Below, one piece after another: positions 10,016 through 18,582 of a stretch of DNA of 64,000 bases. The translations under genes were made by a program, and so were the position numbers. The stretch's first letter is position 1. Every line of letters starts with the position of its first letter. The DNA is from Campylobacter geochelonis. Lineage in GTDB: Bacteria; Campylobacterota; Campylobacteria; Campylobacterales; Campylobacteraceae. Under the pieces are notes generated by a model. It was not told where the DNA came from. It worked only from the letters and a program-made list of their open reading frames with translations, and searched no databases. The DNA lies in the NCBI RefSeq assembly GCF_013201685.1, contig NZ_CP053844.1, positions 1,674,001 through 1,738,000 of the forward strand, written 5' to 3'.

Positions 10016-10665
10016 AAAGTTTTGCAGTTATCGGGCTTGGTAAATTTGGTCATGAAATGGCTTTAAATTTGTTAAATCAAGATGTGGTTTTAATAGCGAT
10101 TGATAAAAATGAAGCTAGTGCTAAAAAGATAAAAAGCGAGATAGAAAATGTCTTTATATTTGACGCAACTGATGCTGTAGCGCTAAAACAAGCCGGTATC
10201 AGCGATGTAGACGCTGCGATAATCAGCACTGGAGAAGACATAGAAGCTAGCATACTTTGCGTTATGGCGCTTCAAGAAATCGGCGTAAAAACCATCATAG
10301 CAAAGGCTAGTAGTGGGGCGCATGGGCAAATTCTTTCAAAACTAGGCGTTAATCGAGTCATCTATCCGTTACGAGATGCGGCAAAAAATCTAGCTTTAAA
10401 TTTACTCGGACATCAAAACTGCGTTATCATCGATGTTACTACAACGCTAAAAGTTGCTAGGATTAAAGCTACAGCTAAGCTTAACAACATAAGAATTTCA
10501 GAGATAAATGAGAAAATGGGCTCAAGCATAAACATCATCGCCTATAAAAAAGATAACACTTGGGATAGAAATCCTATCGAACAGATTTTAATCCACACCG
10601 ATGATGAAATTTTAGTCATGGGCGAGCAAAAAGATGTGAGTGAGTTTATAAAGGTTTATGGGTAG
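10012..10665 (+). CDS. ktrA: KtrA/TrkA-type RCK regulatory subunit
   Basis: Cytosolic gating subunit of the K+ channel encoded just upstream. Of 217 residues, the first ~130 form an RCK_N Rossmann fold (VIGLGKFGHEMA binding loop; the acid after the second strand in AIDKNE; FDATDAVALKQAG), and the C-terminal ~75 are a TrkA_C domain. It binds nucleotides (NAD or ADP/ATP in homologs) to open or close KtrB. The one-repeat length matches KtrA rather than the two-repeat TrkA. Confidence 0.9.
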   Translation: MKSFAVIGLGKFGHEMALNLLNQDVVLIAIDKNEASAKKIKSEIENVFIFDATDAVALKQAGISDVDAAIISTGEDIEASILCVMALQEIGVKTIIAKASSGAHGQILSKLGVNRVIYPLRDAAKNLALNLLGHQNCVIIDVTTTLKVARIKATAKLNNIRISEINEKMGSSINIIAYKKDNTWDRNPIEQILIHTDDEILVMGEQKDVSEFIKVYG

Positions 10666-12409
10666 GTTTGCGATTGTTGCTTGTGGCAAATTTCACACTC
10701 TACGATGGCTAAATTTTAAGCGAAATTTTTTGGACTTTAAATTTTTTTGAGATTTTGATGAAAATTTTCGCTTGATTATTATAGTTTTTAATCAGAAATT
10801 TAATATCAAAATTTAGTTAAATTTATTATTTTAACAACTTAAATTTAAATATTTTTATATTTAAACATGCGTTTTATATTTTAATACAGACAAAAGAATA
10901 ATACGTGATAGGTGATTTGTTTTTACAACAATATTTTGCTTTAACGTCGCTTGTCAAATGTAGCGTAAAAATGTTAGCTAATGCTTATAATTTTTACATA
11001 AAAACTCAAAGTATCAACTCTAGTAGAACTGCATATTATAAAATAAATAATACTAAGTAATAAAATATAATTATATTTCTTAGTATAACATGCCATTAAA
11101 TCGCATTTTATAAAATTTTGTTTCTACTTTTTATCGCAACTTGTGGTTAAATTTATATAAATTCATTCTAAAATTTTGTATGACAAATAATTTGCACAGC
11201 GGATTTTAATACTCAAAAATAAATCACTCTAACATGCATTTGTATCGCCACAAAAATAAATTTAAAATTTAAGTATGGTAGAAAAATCAAATTTATTAAA
11301 ATATTTTTCATGAATTTTAGAATTTCGCCTAGATAAAAACCGATATTTTTCTAAAAATAAATTTAAAAATAATTTTGCTGTTATAGCAATCGACATTACA
11401 TAGCTTCAAAAAGTAGTCTATCAAAACTAAAATTTAACACAAACGGCACTAATGCTTACTTACTGCCGCATATAAGCGAAGAAATGAAGCTTGAGTTTTA
11501 ATAAATTTAAGACTTTATTAAATTTCAATGCCCCTTACCGTTTAAATAATTTAAGAAATTTGCAAGCGAATTTATAGTTGGCGAAAGCTTTTTTGACTTA
11601 AACGCACTATAAATTTCTCTTTATAAATGCATTTGAACTTATAAAATTTAACTTTTATGCCATTATAAAATATCAAATTTATACTAGAAAAAGAAATCCC
11701 ATACGCCTCTAAGTGTGTAAAATCAACCGTATTAGCCCTTAGCAACCTTTTTGCATATGGCTTTAAATCTAAAAATAGCATCAGTTTTATATAAAAATCT
11801 GAATTGCGTTGTATTAACTGTTTTTAGGGTATCATGCTTAAATCAGAAGACGCTGATAACTTACATTTGGTTAAGGATACCATGCTTAAATGCCAAGTAT
11901 TAGATTGATATTAACTTTTTTTAAATACAAATTAAATGCTTCATTAAAACTTTTACTAGTTTTGGCTAAAAAGCAGTTTTTATCAGTTATAATCTTACCC
12001 CGCTAAGCGATTTTATAAGTTACATATAAATCCAGACATAGAAGCGCAACTAGCGATAAAGATAGAAATTATAAGCAAAATTATAAATTTTTAATCATCT
12101 TTTATTTTTTTGGCTGATTCTGGCGTGTCTTTTAAGAATATGCTATTTAAAGTGTTTTTTTGTGTTAAAAAAGTATTATAAACTTATAATTTCTATAAGT
12201 TGGATTAAATAAATTTATTTTACTAATAAATCAAAATAACCTTTAAAAAATTTAGCTAAATTTATTTATTGCGATATTTAAATTTAGAGTATGTTTTAAA
12301 ATCAAAACTATAAATCAAACTTGAAATATTTAAATTCGACTGCCTATCATAGCCATTTTTTCGATATGTTAAAATATATCCAAAAAGCACAAAAAATAGT
12401 TAAATTTAA
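10666..12409. other. Long gene-poor stretch with coding debris
   Basis: About 1.7 kb with no gene I can support. It is very AT-rich and contains short stretches that read like decayed protein ends. A plus frame at 11373-11501 ends in SEEMKLEF-stop. 11834-11908 is a small frame with the word ATGCTTAAAT twice, 48 bases apart and in phase. Around 12000-12090 a frame reads RFYKLHINPDIEAQ and ends IISKIINF-stop. A minus frame 11572-11781 (69 aa) has no recognisable family. The stretch ends at the IS1595-type element. Most likely it is a decayed accessory segment; no promoter or terminator is convincing. Confidence 0.5.
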
Positions 12410-13165
12410 GGTTCAAGACAAATTAAAAACTTTTAAAGGGGTTTTTAACTACTATGCTGTCGATGAAAAACAAATACATATACCGTTCCCGAATTTCTGA
12501 AAAGAAATTTCGTGAAATTCTCAAGTATTTTTGCCTTGATTTAGAAGCTGTAAAGATAGCTGAAATTTGTAATACTTCTAGAAATTTTATCAATAAAATT
12601 CTAAAAGAGATAAGAATTTTAATGGCACAAGAATGCGAGAAAATTTCTAAATTTGATGGCGAGATAGAAATAGATGAAAGCTACTTTTTACTTCGCTTTG
12701 CTAGTAACTGTAAACAGAAGAAGCTAAAAGAGTAAGAGGTGCAGCTAATAAACAACCAGTATTTGGTATGTTAAAACAAGATGATAAGGTCTATACACAA
12801 GTAGTTAAAAACTGCAGTGCAAGTGAGCTAGTGTCAATATTAAGAGAGTTTAGTGAGCTAAATGAGAGTATTATTTACTCTGATAGTTGGAGAGCTTATG
12901 ATGGTTTAGTGGATTATGGAGCAAAAGCTCATTACCGTATAAAACACTGCAAAAATGAATTCGCTAATGGTAAAAATCACATAAATGGTATAGAGAATTT
13001 CTGGGGTTATGCAAAGCATAGGTTAAGTAAATTTAAAGGCATAAAAAAGATAATTTTATATTGCACTTAAAAGAGTGTGAATTTAGGTTTAATAACAGAG
13101 AAAACTTATATCAAATTTTACTTAAATTGATAAGAGAAAAACCGCTTAACTTGTTTTGAGACTAA
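12410..13165 (+). mobile_element. Degenerate IS1595-family (ISXO2-like) insertion sequence
   Basis: A ~0.75-kb element defined by imperfect terminal inverted repeats around a broken transposase. The left end (12410-12426, GGTTCAAGACAAATTAA) and the reverse complement of the right end (13146-13165, TTAGTCTCAAAACAAGTTAA) share the core TCAAxACAAxTTAA. I cannot see a convincing target duplication because both flanks are AAATTT-rich. The transposase carries at least two frame disruptions, so the copy is inactive. Confidence 0.7.
12454..13159 (+). pseudogene. IS1595-family transposase, frameshifted
   Basis: Three consecutive frames together make an ISXO2-like DDE transposase. The first (12454-12735) has an N-terminal helix-turn-helix region and the first catalytic Asp in EIEIDESYF. 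The second (entered near 12716, through 13070) has the middle domain: RGAANKQPVFGML, the second Asp in IIYSDSWRAYDG, then NEFANGKNHINGIENFW with the family's Asn/Glu signature. The third (about 13045-13159) has HLKECEFRFNNRENLY and ends at TGA 13159. The first junction also lacks residues of the Gly-rich linker; the second is a one-base slip in an A run near 13048. The gene is dead. Confidence 0.85.
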
Positions 13166-13352
13166 AATTTAAATTTCACAAATTTTTGACTTAAAATCAT
13201 ATCCAAAGCCCATTATATCGATATAATACAAAAATTTACACAGGTTAAATTTAGAAATTTTATGTAGTTTTTAAAATGAAAACAGTATTTTTATGATTTT
13301 CACCAAGTATTAATTTGGCAAATAAGAGATTTATATGTAGTTTGAAATAATT

Positions 13353-13379
13353 TAGAAAAAAGAGGGAAAAACCCTCTTT
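13353..13379 (-). terminator. Rho-independent terminator after the RRM gene
   Basis: AAAGAGGG (13359-13366) pairs with CCCTCTTT (13372-13379) around a five-base loop. Read on the minus strand the hairpin is followed by a run of T. It lies a few bases past the stop codon of the RNA-binding protein gene. Confidence 0.85.
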
Positions 13380-13385
13380 AAAAGA

Positions 13386-13631
13386 TTAATCTTTTGGTCG
13401 AGCCTCGTTCACTCTTAAAGCGCGTCCAGCAACTTCTTTGTCATTTAAAGCTGTGATAGCTTTTAATGCATCTTCGTCACTAGTCATTTCAACAAAGCCA
13501 AAGCCTTTTGATCTGTTTGTTTCGCGATCTTTCACGATTCTAGCGCGAGTAACCTCACCGAACTCTTCAAAAGTTCCCCTAAGCTCTGCCTCTGTCATAC
13601 GATATGACAAATTACCTACATAGATATTCAA
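13386..13631 (-). CDS. Single-RRM RNA-binding protein
   Basis: An 81-residue protein that is almost entirely one RNA recognition motif. RNP2 is IYVGNL (3-8) and RNP1 is KGFGFVEM (about 42-49), with the aromatic residues that stack on RNA bases. The C-terminus is a short basic tail. Such small RRM proteins occur in Campylobacterota and cyanobacteria; the RNA targets are unknown. It has its own terminator and no operon partner, so it is probably a free-standing gene. Confidence 0.9.
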   Translation of the reverse strand: MNIYVGNLSYRMTEAELRGTFEEFGEVTRARIVKDRETNRSKGFGFVEMTSDEDALKAITALNDKEVAGRALRVNEARPKD

Positions 13632-13766
13632 TGCGTAAGTCCTTAAAAAAATTACCGTAAAAACGGAATACTTCTATTTTACCCAAAATATCTGTTTTTA
13701 ATATAAATTTCTAAAAAAACTTTAAATTTATCTCTTTTTGTATACCAAAAGTAACAAATTTTAAAA

Positions 13767-14312
13767 TTATTTAAACAAAAGTCCGTTTTTTACCTCTTGA
13801 TATCTTGCCTCGCCTCTTAATTCTTTGACAACTTCAAGTGCAAATTCCATAGCGGTGGCTGGGCCTCTTGATGTGATTATGTTTTGATCTTTTACAACAT
13901 TTACATCAGATACATAACCTTTGTGCTTAACTTCTGCTTCAAAACCAGGGTAGCAAGTGTAACTGCTTTTTAAAACTCCAGCAGTCGATAGCGCCCAAGG
14001 AGCAGCGCAAATAGCGCCTATTTTTAGGTTGTTTGTATCAAATTCTCTTAAAACAACGCCAAGTTTTTCACTTTGTGCTAGATGTTTTGCTCCAGGGAGC
14101 CCACCAGGCAAGATTATCATCTCAAACTCTTCTACTTTTAAATCATCTAAAACCATATCAGTTTTTAACTCCACTCCGTGAGCACCAGTTACATTTTTTT
14201 TCTCTAAACCAACGCTAAGCGCGTCTATATCAGCTCTTCTTAAAACATCAACTATGCTTAAAGCTTCGATTTCTTCAAAACCATTTGCAAAGATAACTGC
14301 TACTTTTTTCAT
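13767..14312 (-). CDS. DJ-1/PfpI (ThiJ) family protein
   Basis: A 181-residue single-domain protein of the DJ-1 superfamily. It has the conserved acid in NGFEEIEA and the nucleophile Cys in GAICAAPWAL (Cys102), held in the nucleophile-elbow strand, plus the ILPGGLPGAKHL loop. Family members act in oxidative stress or as glyoxalase/deglycase; which applies here cannot be told. Two ATGs sit in tandem (14315 and 14312). AAGGAG lies three bases from the first and six from the second, so 14312 is chosen. It is divergent from the SelW-like gene. Confidence 0.85.
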   Translation of the reverse strand: MKKVAVIFANGFEEIEALSIVDVLRRADIDALSVGLEKKNVTGAHGVELKTDMVLDDLKVEEFEMIILPGGLPGAKHLAQSEKLGVVLREFDTNNLKIGAICAAPWALSTAGVLKSSYTCYPGFEAEVKHKGYVSDVNVVKDQNIITSRGPATAMEFALEVVKELRGEARYQEVKNGLLFK

Positions 14313-14383
14313 CATTTTCTCCTTAAAATATTTTTACAATTATATACATCTAAGTTAAATTTTGTGAATTTACAATTTTGTTC

Positions 14384-14389
14384 TATAAT
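14384..14389 (+). promoter_or_regulatory. -10 box of the SelW-like gene
   Basis: A perfect TATAAT lies 30 bases upstream of the start codon of the selenoprotein gene, in an AT-rich stretch typical of Campylobacter sigma-70 promoters, which lack a conserved -35. A Shine-Dalgarno AAGGAG follows at 14407-14412. Confidence 0.6.
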
Positions 14390-14418
14390 ACGCTTCTATT
14401 TTTTATAAGGAGAAGGCT

Positions 14419-14643
14419 ATGCAAGTTAAGATAACTTATTGCAACAGCTGAAACTATAGACCACAAGCTTTCCGTGTGAAAGAAGAGATTTTAAGCAAAT
14501 ATCCAGATGCTAACGTTGAGTTAGTGCTTGGTAGCGGTGGAAATTTTATAGTCGATGTTGACGGCAAAGTGATTTTTTCAAAAGTCGAGCTAGAAAGACC
14601 AAGATTTCCAGCCCCAAATGAGATACTAGAGCTTATGGCTTAG
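14419..14643 (+). CDS. selW: SelW-like selenoprotein (in-frame TGA = Sec)
   Basis: A conventional gene finder would miss this 74-residue gene because codon 11 is TGA (14449-14451). Read through, the protein starts MQVKITYCNSU, giving a CxxU redox motif exactly where SelW/Rdx proteins have it. It continues without another stop to TAG at 14643 and includes the family pattern ELVLGSGGNFIVDVDGK and a C-terminal RFPAPNEI. AAGGAG is seven bases before ATG, a TATAAT lies upstream and a strong terminator follows. SelW-type proteins are small thioredoxin-fold redox proteins. The alternative, a pseudogene by nonsense mutation, is unlikely because TGA falls at the Sec position. SelA/B/C/D are not in this window. 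Confidence 0.85.
14452..14490 (+). promoter_or_regulatory. Candidate bacterial SECIS hairpin
   Basis: Just downstream of the TGA, CACAAG (14462-14467) can pair with CGTGTG (14473-14478) around a CUUUC loop, with one A-G mismatch. Bacterial SECIS elements sit inside the coding region directly after the UGA, where SelB binds the apical loop. The fold is short and was judged by eye, so the exact structure is uncertain. Confidence 0.45.
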
Positions 14644-14649
14644 TGTAAA

Positions 14650-14676
14650 AAGGCTTAAAATTTCGTTTTAAGCCTT
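14650..14676. terminator. Terminator between selW-like gene and efp
   Basis: An 11-bp perfect stem, AAGGCTTAAAA (14650-14660) and TTTTAAGCCTT (14666-14676), with a five-base loop. It follows the SelW-like stop by six bases. On the minus strand it is followed by TTTT, so it may also end the efp transcript. Confidence 0.8.
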
Positions 14677-14715
14677 AAATTTATCTAAATTTTTAAATTT
14701 AAAAACTAAATTTAA

Positions 14716-15282
14716 CTACTTATTCGCTCTTTCGATATACTCACCACGAACCGTATCTACTCTGATAACTTCGCCCTCAAGCACGTGAAATGGGATTTGA
14801 ACGACCGCGCCAGTTTCAAGTGTAGCTGGCTTTTTGTTACTTCCTTGTGTATCACCACGGAAATTTGGAGCAGTTTCAACTATCTTAAGCTCTACAACTT
14901 GTGGAACTTCAAGTCCGATAGCGTTTCCATTGTGAAAAAGCACTTGAACCATCATGCCATCAAGCATCCATTTTTTGTTTTCGCCAACTTCTTCATCGCT
15001 AATAGCAACTTGCTCGTAAGTTTCAGTATCCATAAACTGACAAAACTCGCCATCATCATAGAGGTATTGCATCTGTTTATCGACTAAATTTGGGGCTTCG
15101 CATTTATCGCCTGCATGGAAAGTCTTTTCTAAAACTCTACCATCTACATAAGATTTTATTTTTACACGAACAAATGCCGCTCCCTTACCAGGTTTGACAT
15201 GTTGATACTCAACTATCTTAAACGGAACACCATCAAGTTCAATCTTAAGACCTTTTTTTAAATCGCCCATTGAATAAGCCAT
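14716..15282 (-). CDS. efp: Elongation factor P
   Basis: Translation factor that rescues ribosomes stalled at polyproline. The 188 residues form the N-terminal KOW-like domain and two OB domains, ending [11 protein letters not shown]. The acceptor loop reads KPGKGAAF with Lys33 at the tip, so the residue that is modified in many species (Lys34 in E. coli) is present; no modification gene is seen here. It is single-copy and monocistronic, with an AAGGAG-type site before the ATG and a TATAAT upstream. Confidence 0.95.
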   Translation of the reverse strand: MAYSMGDLKKGLKIELDGVPFKIVEYQHVKPGKGAAFVRVKIKSYVDGRVLEKTFHAGDKCEAPNLVDKQMQYLYDDGEFCQFMDTETYEQVAISDEEVGENKKWMLDGMMVQVLFHNGNAIGLEVPQVVELKIVETAPNFRGDTQGSNKKPATLETGAVVQIPFHVLEGEVIRVDTVRGEYIERANK

Positions 15283-15311
15283 ATTTTCTCCTTGTTTTCA
15301 TTAAGGATAAG

Positions 15312-15317
15312 ATTATA
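15312..15317 (-). promoter_or_regulatory. -10 box of efp
   Basis: TATAAT on the minus strand (ATTATA on plus), 29 bases before the efp start codon, in the 108-base gap shared with the divergent Dsb gene. Confidence 0.55.
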
Positions 15318-15360
15318 TCGAAATTTATTTTAATTTACTTTAATTTCAAACTTCTAGTGC

Positions 15361-15366
15361 TATAAT
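15361..15366 (+). promoter_or_regulatory. -10 box of the Dsb-like gene
   Basis: TATAAT 24 bases upstream of the ATG at 15391, followed by an AAAAGGA ribosome site. Confidence 0.55.
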
Positions 15367-15390
15367 AGAGCAAATTTTAAAAGGATTTTC

Positions 15391-16164
15391 ATGAAAAAGA
15401 TTGCTTTTATATCTACTTTGGTCGCTATTATGGCTGTTGCATCGTTTGGTGTTGATAAGAATTTTGATGAAAATTTTAAAAATAGCATAAAAACTCATTT
15501 TAAAAACGCAAAAAACATCAAAGTCATATCAACTGATAAATTAAAGTCTGTAAATGGGCTAAATTTAGTTGTATTTGAGTCGCTAGATACGAACGAAACT
15601 ATACCGTTTTTTGCAAGTGATGATGGAAAAACACTACTTTCTTTCCCGCAAATCACCATTTTTGGCAACAACTCTGATAAAGAGATGGTCAATGCAAAGA
15701 TTGAAAATTTAAAACTTGCACAAGCTAAAAAACAGCAAAAAATCGTATATGAAATCATAAAAACATTACCAAAAGATAGATTTATAGAGATTAACTCATT
15801 TGATAAAAACAATAAATTTATCACTTATATGGTAACTGATCCAGAGTGCCCATACTGCCGAAAAGAGATGGAAAAGATAGTAAAGTGGCTAAGAAACTCA
15901 AATGTAAAAATTATCTTTGCCCCAGTTCATGGCAAAAGCGCGTATACAAAAGCTGCTATTATGCTAAAAGAGGCGAAAAAACTAAGCCCAGATAATCAAG
16001 ACGGGATTATCAAAATTTTACAAAAATATTATGATGAAAAAGCCGTCGTATCAGATAGCCAAGCTAGCGATAAAGAGCGTCAAATGGTTCTTGATGATGC
16101 TAAAAAGCTATTTTCAAAAGGTGCGATTAAAGGCGTTCCATTTCAATTTACTATAGAAAAATAG
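15391..16164 (+). CDS. Periplasmic thiol:disulfide interchange protein (DsbC/DsbG-like)
   Basis: A 257-residue exported thioredoxin-fold protein. A signal peptide covers about residues 1-20, ending near VASFG. An N-terminal region (about 25-120) resembles the dimerisation and linker part of DsbC/DsbG, and a C-terminal thioredoxin domain has the redox motif CPYC (Cys153-Cys156) in DPECPYCRKEM and a cis-Pro loop GVPF (Pro250). It should oxidise or isomerise disulfides in the periplasm. Helicobacter and Campylobacter have related unusual Dsb proteins. Which activity dominates cannot be read from sequence. pabB starts 46 bases downstream. Confidence 0.8.
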   Translation: MKKIAFISTLVAIMAVASFGVDKNFDENFKNSIKTHFKNAKNIKVISTDKLKSVNGLNLVVFESLDTNETIPFFASDDGKTLLSFPQITIFGNNSDKEMVNAKIENLKLAQAKKQQKIVYEIIKTLPKDRFIEINSFDKNNKFITYMVTDPECPYCRKEMEKIVKWLRNSNVKIIFAPVHGKSAYTKAAIMLKEAKKLSPDNQDGIIKILQKYYDEKAVVSDSQASDKERQMVLDDAKKLFSKGAIKGVPFQFTIEK

Positions 16165-16210
16165 TAAATTTACATATATTTATGGCGCAAAAGCTAGTTT
16201 AAACTTAGAA

Positions 16211-17170
16211 ATGAAAAACGAGATTATAGAAAAGTTAAACTACTTTTCGCGCCATAAAGTGCCATTTGTAGCACTTCTTAGCTATGATACTTCGCAAGAT
16301 GATGTGGTTTGTGCGCTTGATGAAGCTGACAAATTCGCTATAAAATTTAAGCTAAATTTAACTACTAAAAACGATAAATCAGACTTAGACTATGATTTTC
16401 AAACTTTTCCAATCGATTTTAAAACATATCAAAAAAGTTTTAATAAAGTTATAGAGTATATGAAAAGCGGAGATGTATATCTACTAAATTTATGCTTTAA
16501 AACTGGCGTTAAAACAAGTTTAACTTTAGATGAAATTTATGAGCGTTCAAATGCGAATTTGGTTTTAAAATTTAAAGATAGCTTTGTCTGCTTTTCGCCT
16601 GAAATTTTTATCACGATACAAAACGATAAAATCACAACTCACCCTATGAAGGGAACAATCGATGCTAAAATCAAAAATGCAAAGAAAATTTTGCTAGATG
16701 ATGAGAAAGAATTTAGCGAGCAAGCTATGGTTACAGATCTGATGAGAAATGACTTGTCTATGGTCGCTAGCGGTGTTAGAGTTGATAAATTTAGGTATTT
16801 TAGCAAGGTAGAAACAAAAAAAGGTAGTATTTTTCAAACTAGCACCGAAATTTCTGGAGCTTTAAGAGATGAGTTTTTACACAACTATGGAGATATTTTT
16901 CATAAAATTCTACCAGCTGGAAGCATTAGCGGAACGCCTAAAATACTAGCTTGCGAGATTATCAAAGAGTGCGAGCTAGCAAAGCGTGGCTTTTATACTG
17001 GCGTGTTTGTCTACTTTGATGGGACTAGCCTAAAAAGCTGGGTTTTGATACGATTTATAGAGCATGATGGCAAGAATTTAGCCTTTAAAACTGGTGGTGG
17101 CATAACCGTGCAAAGCGATGTTAGAAAGGAATATGATGAGATGCTTGAAAAAGCCTATCTTACTTTTTGA
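16211..17170 (+). CDS. pabB: Aminodeoxychorismate synthase component I
   Basis: Converts chorismate plus ammonia to 4-amino-4-deoxychorismate, a folate precursor. The 319-residue chorismate-binding domain has the signatures THPMKGTID, the AGSISGTPKI motif and the terminal TGGGITVQSD...YDEMLEKA. The usual N-terminal Trp-binding lobe is short, as in compact PabB forms. The glutamine amidotransferase partner PabA is not here. The 3' end overlaps the aminotransferase class IV gene by 35 bases, so the two pathway steps are translationally coupled. Confidence 0.9.
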   Translation: MKNEIIEKLNYFSRHKVPFVALLSYDTSQDDVVCALDEADKFAIKFKLNLTTKNDKSDLDYDFQTFPIDFKTYQKSFNKVIEYMKSGDVYLLNLCFKTGVKTSLTLDEIYERSNANLVLKFKDSFVCFSPEIFITIQNDKITTHPMKGTIDAKIKNAKKILLDDEKEFSEQAMVTDLMRNDLSMVASGVRVDKFRYFSKVETKKGSIFQTSTEISGALRDEFLHNYGDIFHKILPAGSISGTPKILACEIIKECELAKRGFYTGVFVYFDGTSLKSWVLIRFIEHDGKNLAFKTGGGITVQSDVRKEYDEMLEKAYLTF

Positions 17171-17738
17171 AACGATAAAAGTAGAAAATGGAGTGGCTTT
17201 AAACCTTGATTTTCACGAAGCTAGAGCAATTTCTGCTTGTGGTGGGCTGAAATTTAGTATAAGAGAAATGTTAAAAAAAGAGTGCGAAAGCTTAAAATCT
17301 AGCCAAATTTATAGAGCAAAATTGGTTTATAATGAGTTTGGCGAGTTTGCAAAATGCGAAATTTATCCATATGTTGCCAGAGAATTTAAAACTTTTAAAC
17401 TAGTTGAAGTTGATTTTAAGTATGAAAAAAAATTTTTAGATAGAGATTTGATTAACCATGCTTTTCAAAAGCGAGATGGGTGTGATGAAATTTTGATGCT
17501 AAAAGATGGTTTTGCAACCGATACAAGTATCGCAAATATCGCTATTTTTGATGGATTTAACTGGTTAAGTCCCAAAAAACCGTTGCTACAAGGAACAACC
17601 AGAGCTAGGCTTTTGGAAAATGGTTTTTTAAAACTTGCCGATATAAACCGCGATATGCTTTTAAGTACGAAAAAATTTGCCATTTTAAATGCAATGGTTG
17701 GGTTTAAAAAGATAGATAAATTTGAGTTTATAGTTTAA
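17136..17738 (+). CDS. pabC: Aminodeoxychorismate lyase-like class IV aminotransferase
   Basis: PLP enzyme expected to release pyruvate from aminodeoxychorismate to give p-aminobenzoate. The 200 residues (from the ATG at 17136, five bases after AAAGGA; further ATGs lie at 17118 and 17133) show LLFETIKVENG at the start, FLDRDLINHAFQKR in the middle, then DEILMLKDG, DTSIANIA and LLQGTTRARLL, all class IV fold signatures. It is shorter than E. coli PabC, as usual in Campylobacterota. Position directly after pabB supports the role; a branched-chain aminotransferase is the less likely alternative. Confidence 0.8.
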   Translation: MRCLKKPILLFETIKVENGVALNLDFHEARAISACGGLKFSIREMLKKECESLKSSQIYRAKLVYNEFGEFAKCEIYPYVAREFKTFKLVEVDFKYEKKFLDRDLINHAFQKRDGCDEILMLKDGFATDTSIANIAIFDGFNWLSPKKPLLQGTTRARLLENGFLKLADINRDMLLSTKKFAILNAMVGFKKIDKFEFIV

Positions 17739-18114
17739 ATAGTTATAATTTTAAACTATATAAAATAATTCTAATATTAATTTATATAAAATTATTTTAT
17801 AAATTTAAATGCCATGCCATTTCATTTCTAAAAGTATAAAAAATTTATAATATAATCTTTTGACATAATTTTTAAAATTTTATTTTTATGACAGATACCT
17901 CGCGCGCTTTTACTCTAGCAAATAGCTAGCGTATTTATTTTGATTAAAATAATAAAATCAAACTTTTTTATAAAATTATTAAATATTTAAACAGCAAATA
18001 ACTAATTTAAACTCAGTTTGGTACTGAATTTTGAAAGTTTATAGCCTAAATTTATAAGAAAAATCTTGCAAGATTTTATAGCTTATAATTTATTTATGTT
18101 TAGTTGAATTTTAT
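17739..18114. other. AT-rich spacer before the CRISPR relic
   Basis: About 375 bases with no coding pattern, lying between pabC and the degenerate repeats. It could contain the remains of a CRISPR leader on the 5' side of the repeats, but I see no conserved leader feature. No terminator stands out after pabC. Confidence 0.4.
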
Positions 18115-18273
18115 ATTTTCTATGCTAAATTTTGGATTGAAACTTTAATGATTGCGATGCAAATAATGTAGAGTTTTATTTTGCTTGAACAAATTTTGTA
18201 TTGAAACTTAAACTTAGATATCATAGATGGGGATATTCTAAAAATTTTGCTTGTACAAATTTTGTATTGAAAT
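18115..18273 (+). CRISPR. Orphan, degenerate three-repeat CRISPR array
   Basis: Three ~30-base repeats end in ATTGAAA(C/T) at regular spacing: 18115-18143, 18178-18207 and 18244-18273. Repeats 2 and 3 differ at two positions (GCTTGAACAA versus GCTTGTACAA, and final C versus T). Repeat 1 is more diverged and lacks one base. The spacers are 34 bases (18144-18177) and 36 bases (18208-18243) and differ from each other. The GAAAC end is typical of type I-B and III repeats. No cas gene is in the window. It looks like a decaying remnant, or a tiny array served in trans. Confidence 0.75.
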
Positions 18274-18582
18274 GTTACAATAGCGTTTTTTGAGTATTTT
18301 AATTTTATTACGTAAAAGCAACGAATTCTATTTTTACAACAAATGCTTTTCATTTAAATATAAAGCTGTATTTTGCGAAATTTATTCTTTTATTCAAGCA
18401 TTGATTAAATAAATTTGTAGCTTTATTTTATACTTTTAACGCTTGTATCAAAATAACAACCAAAAAACCTAAAATTTCATAAAATACTCTAAAATTTTTT
18501 ATAACTATATAATAGATTATTTTAAAAAACATTAATTTTAATAATATTAAGTGATAGAATGAAAATGTCTAAAGAAACTAAC
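18274..18582. other. AT-rich spacer between CRISPR relic and tRNA operon
   Basis: About 310 bases without a gene. A minus-strand open frame spanning 18120-18353 is only the translation of the CRISPR repeats, seen as two FQYKIC(T/S)SKI copies, and is not a gene. Confidence 0.4.

Noticed and set aside
11572-11781. 69-residue minus-strand frame
   Set aside because: No ribosome site, no recognisable family and surrounded by decayed DNA; treated as chance or debris.
18120-18353. 77-residue minus-strand open frame
   Set aside because: It only translates the CRISPR repeats (two near-identical FQYKIC(T/S)SKI copies) and has no ribosome site.
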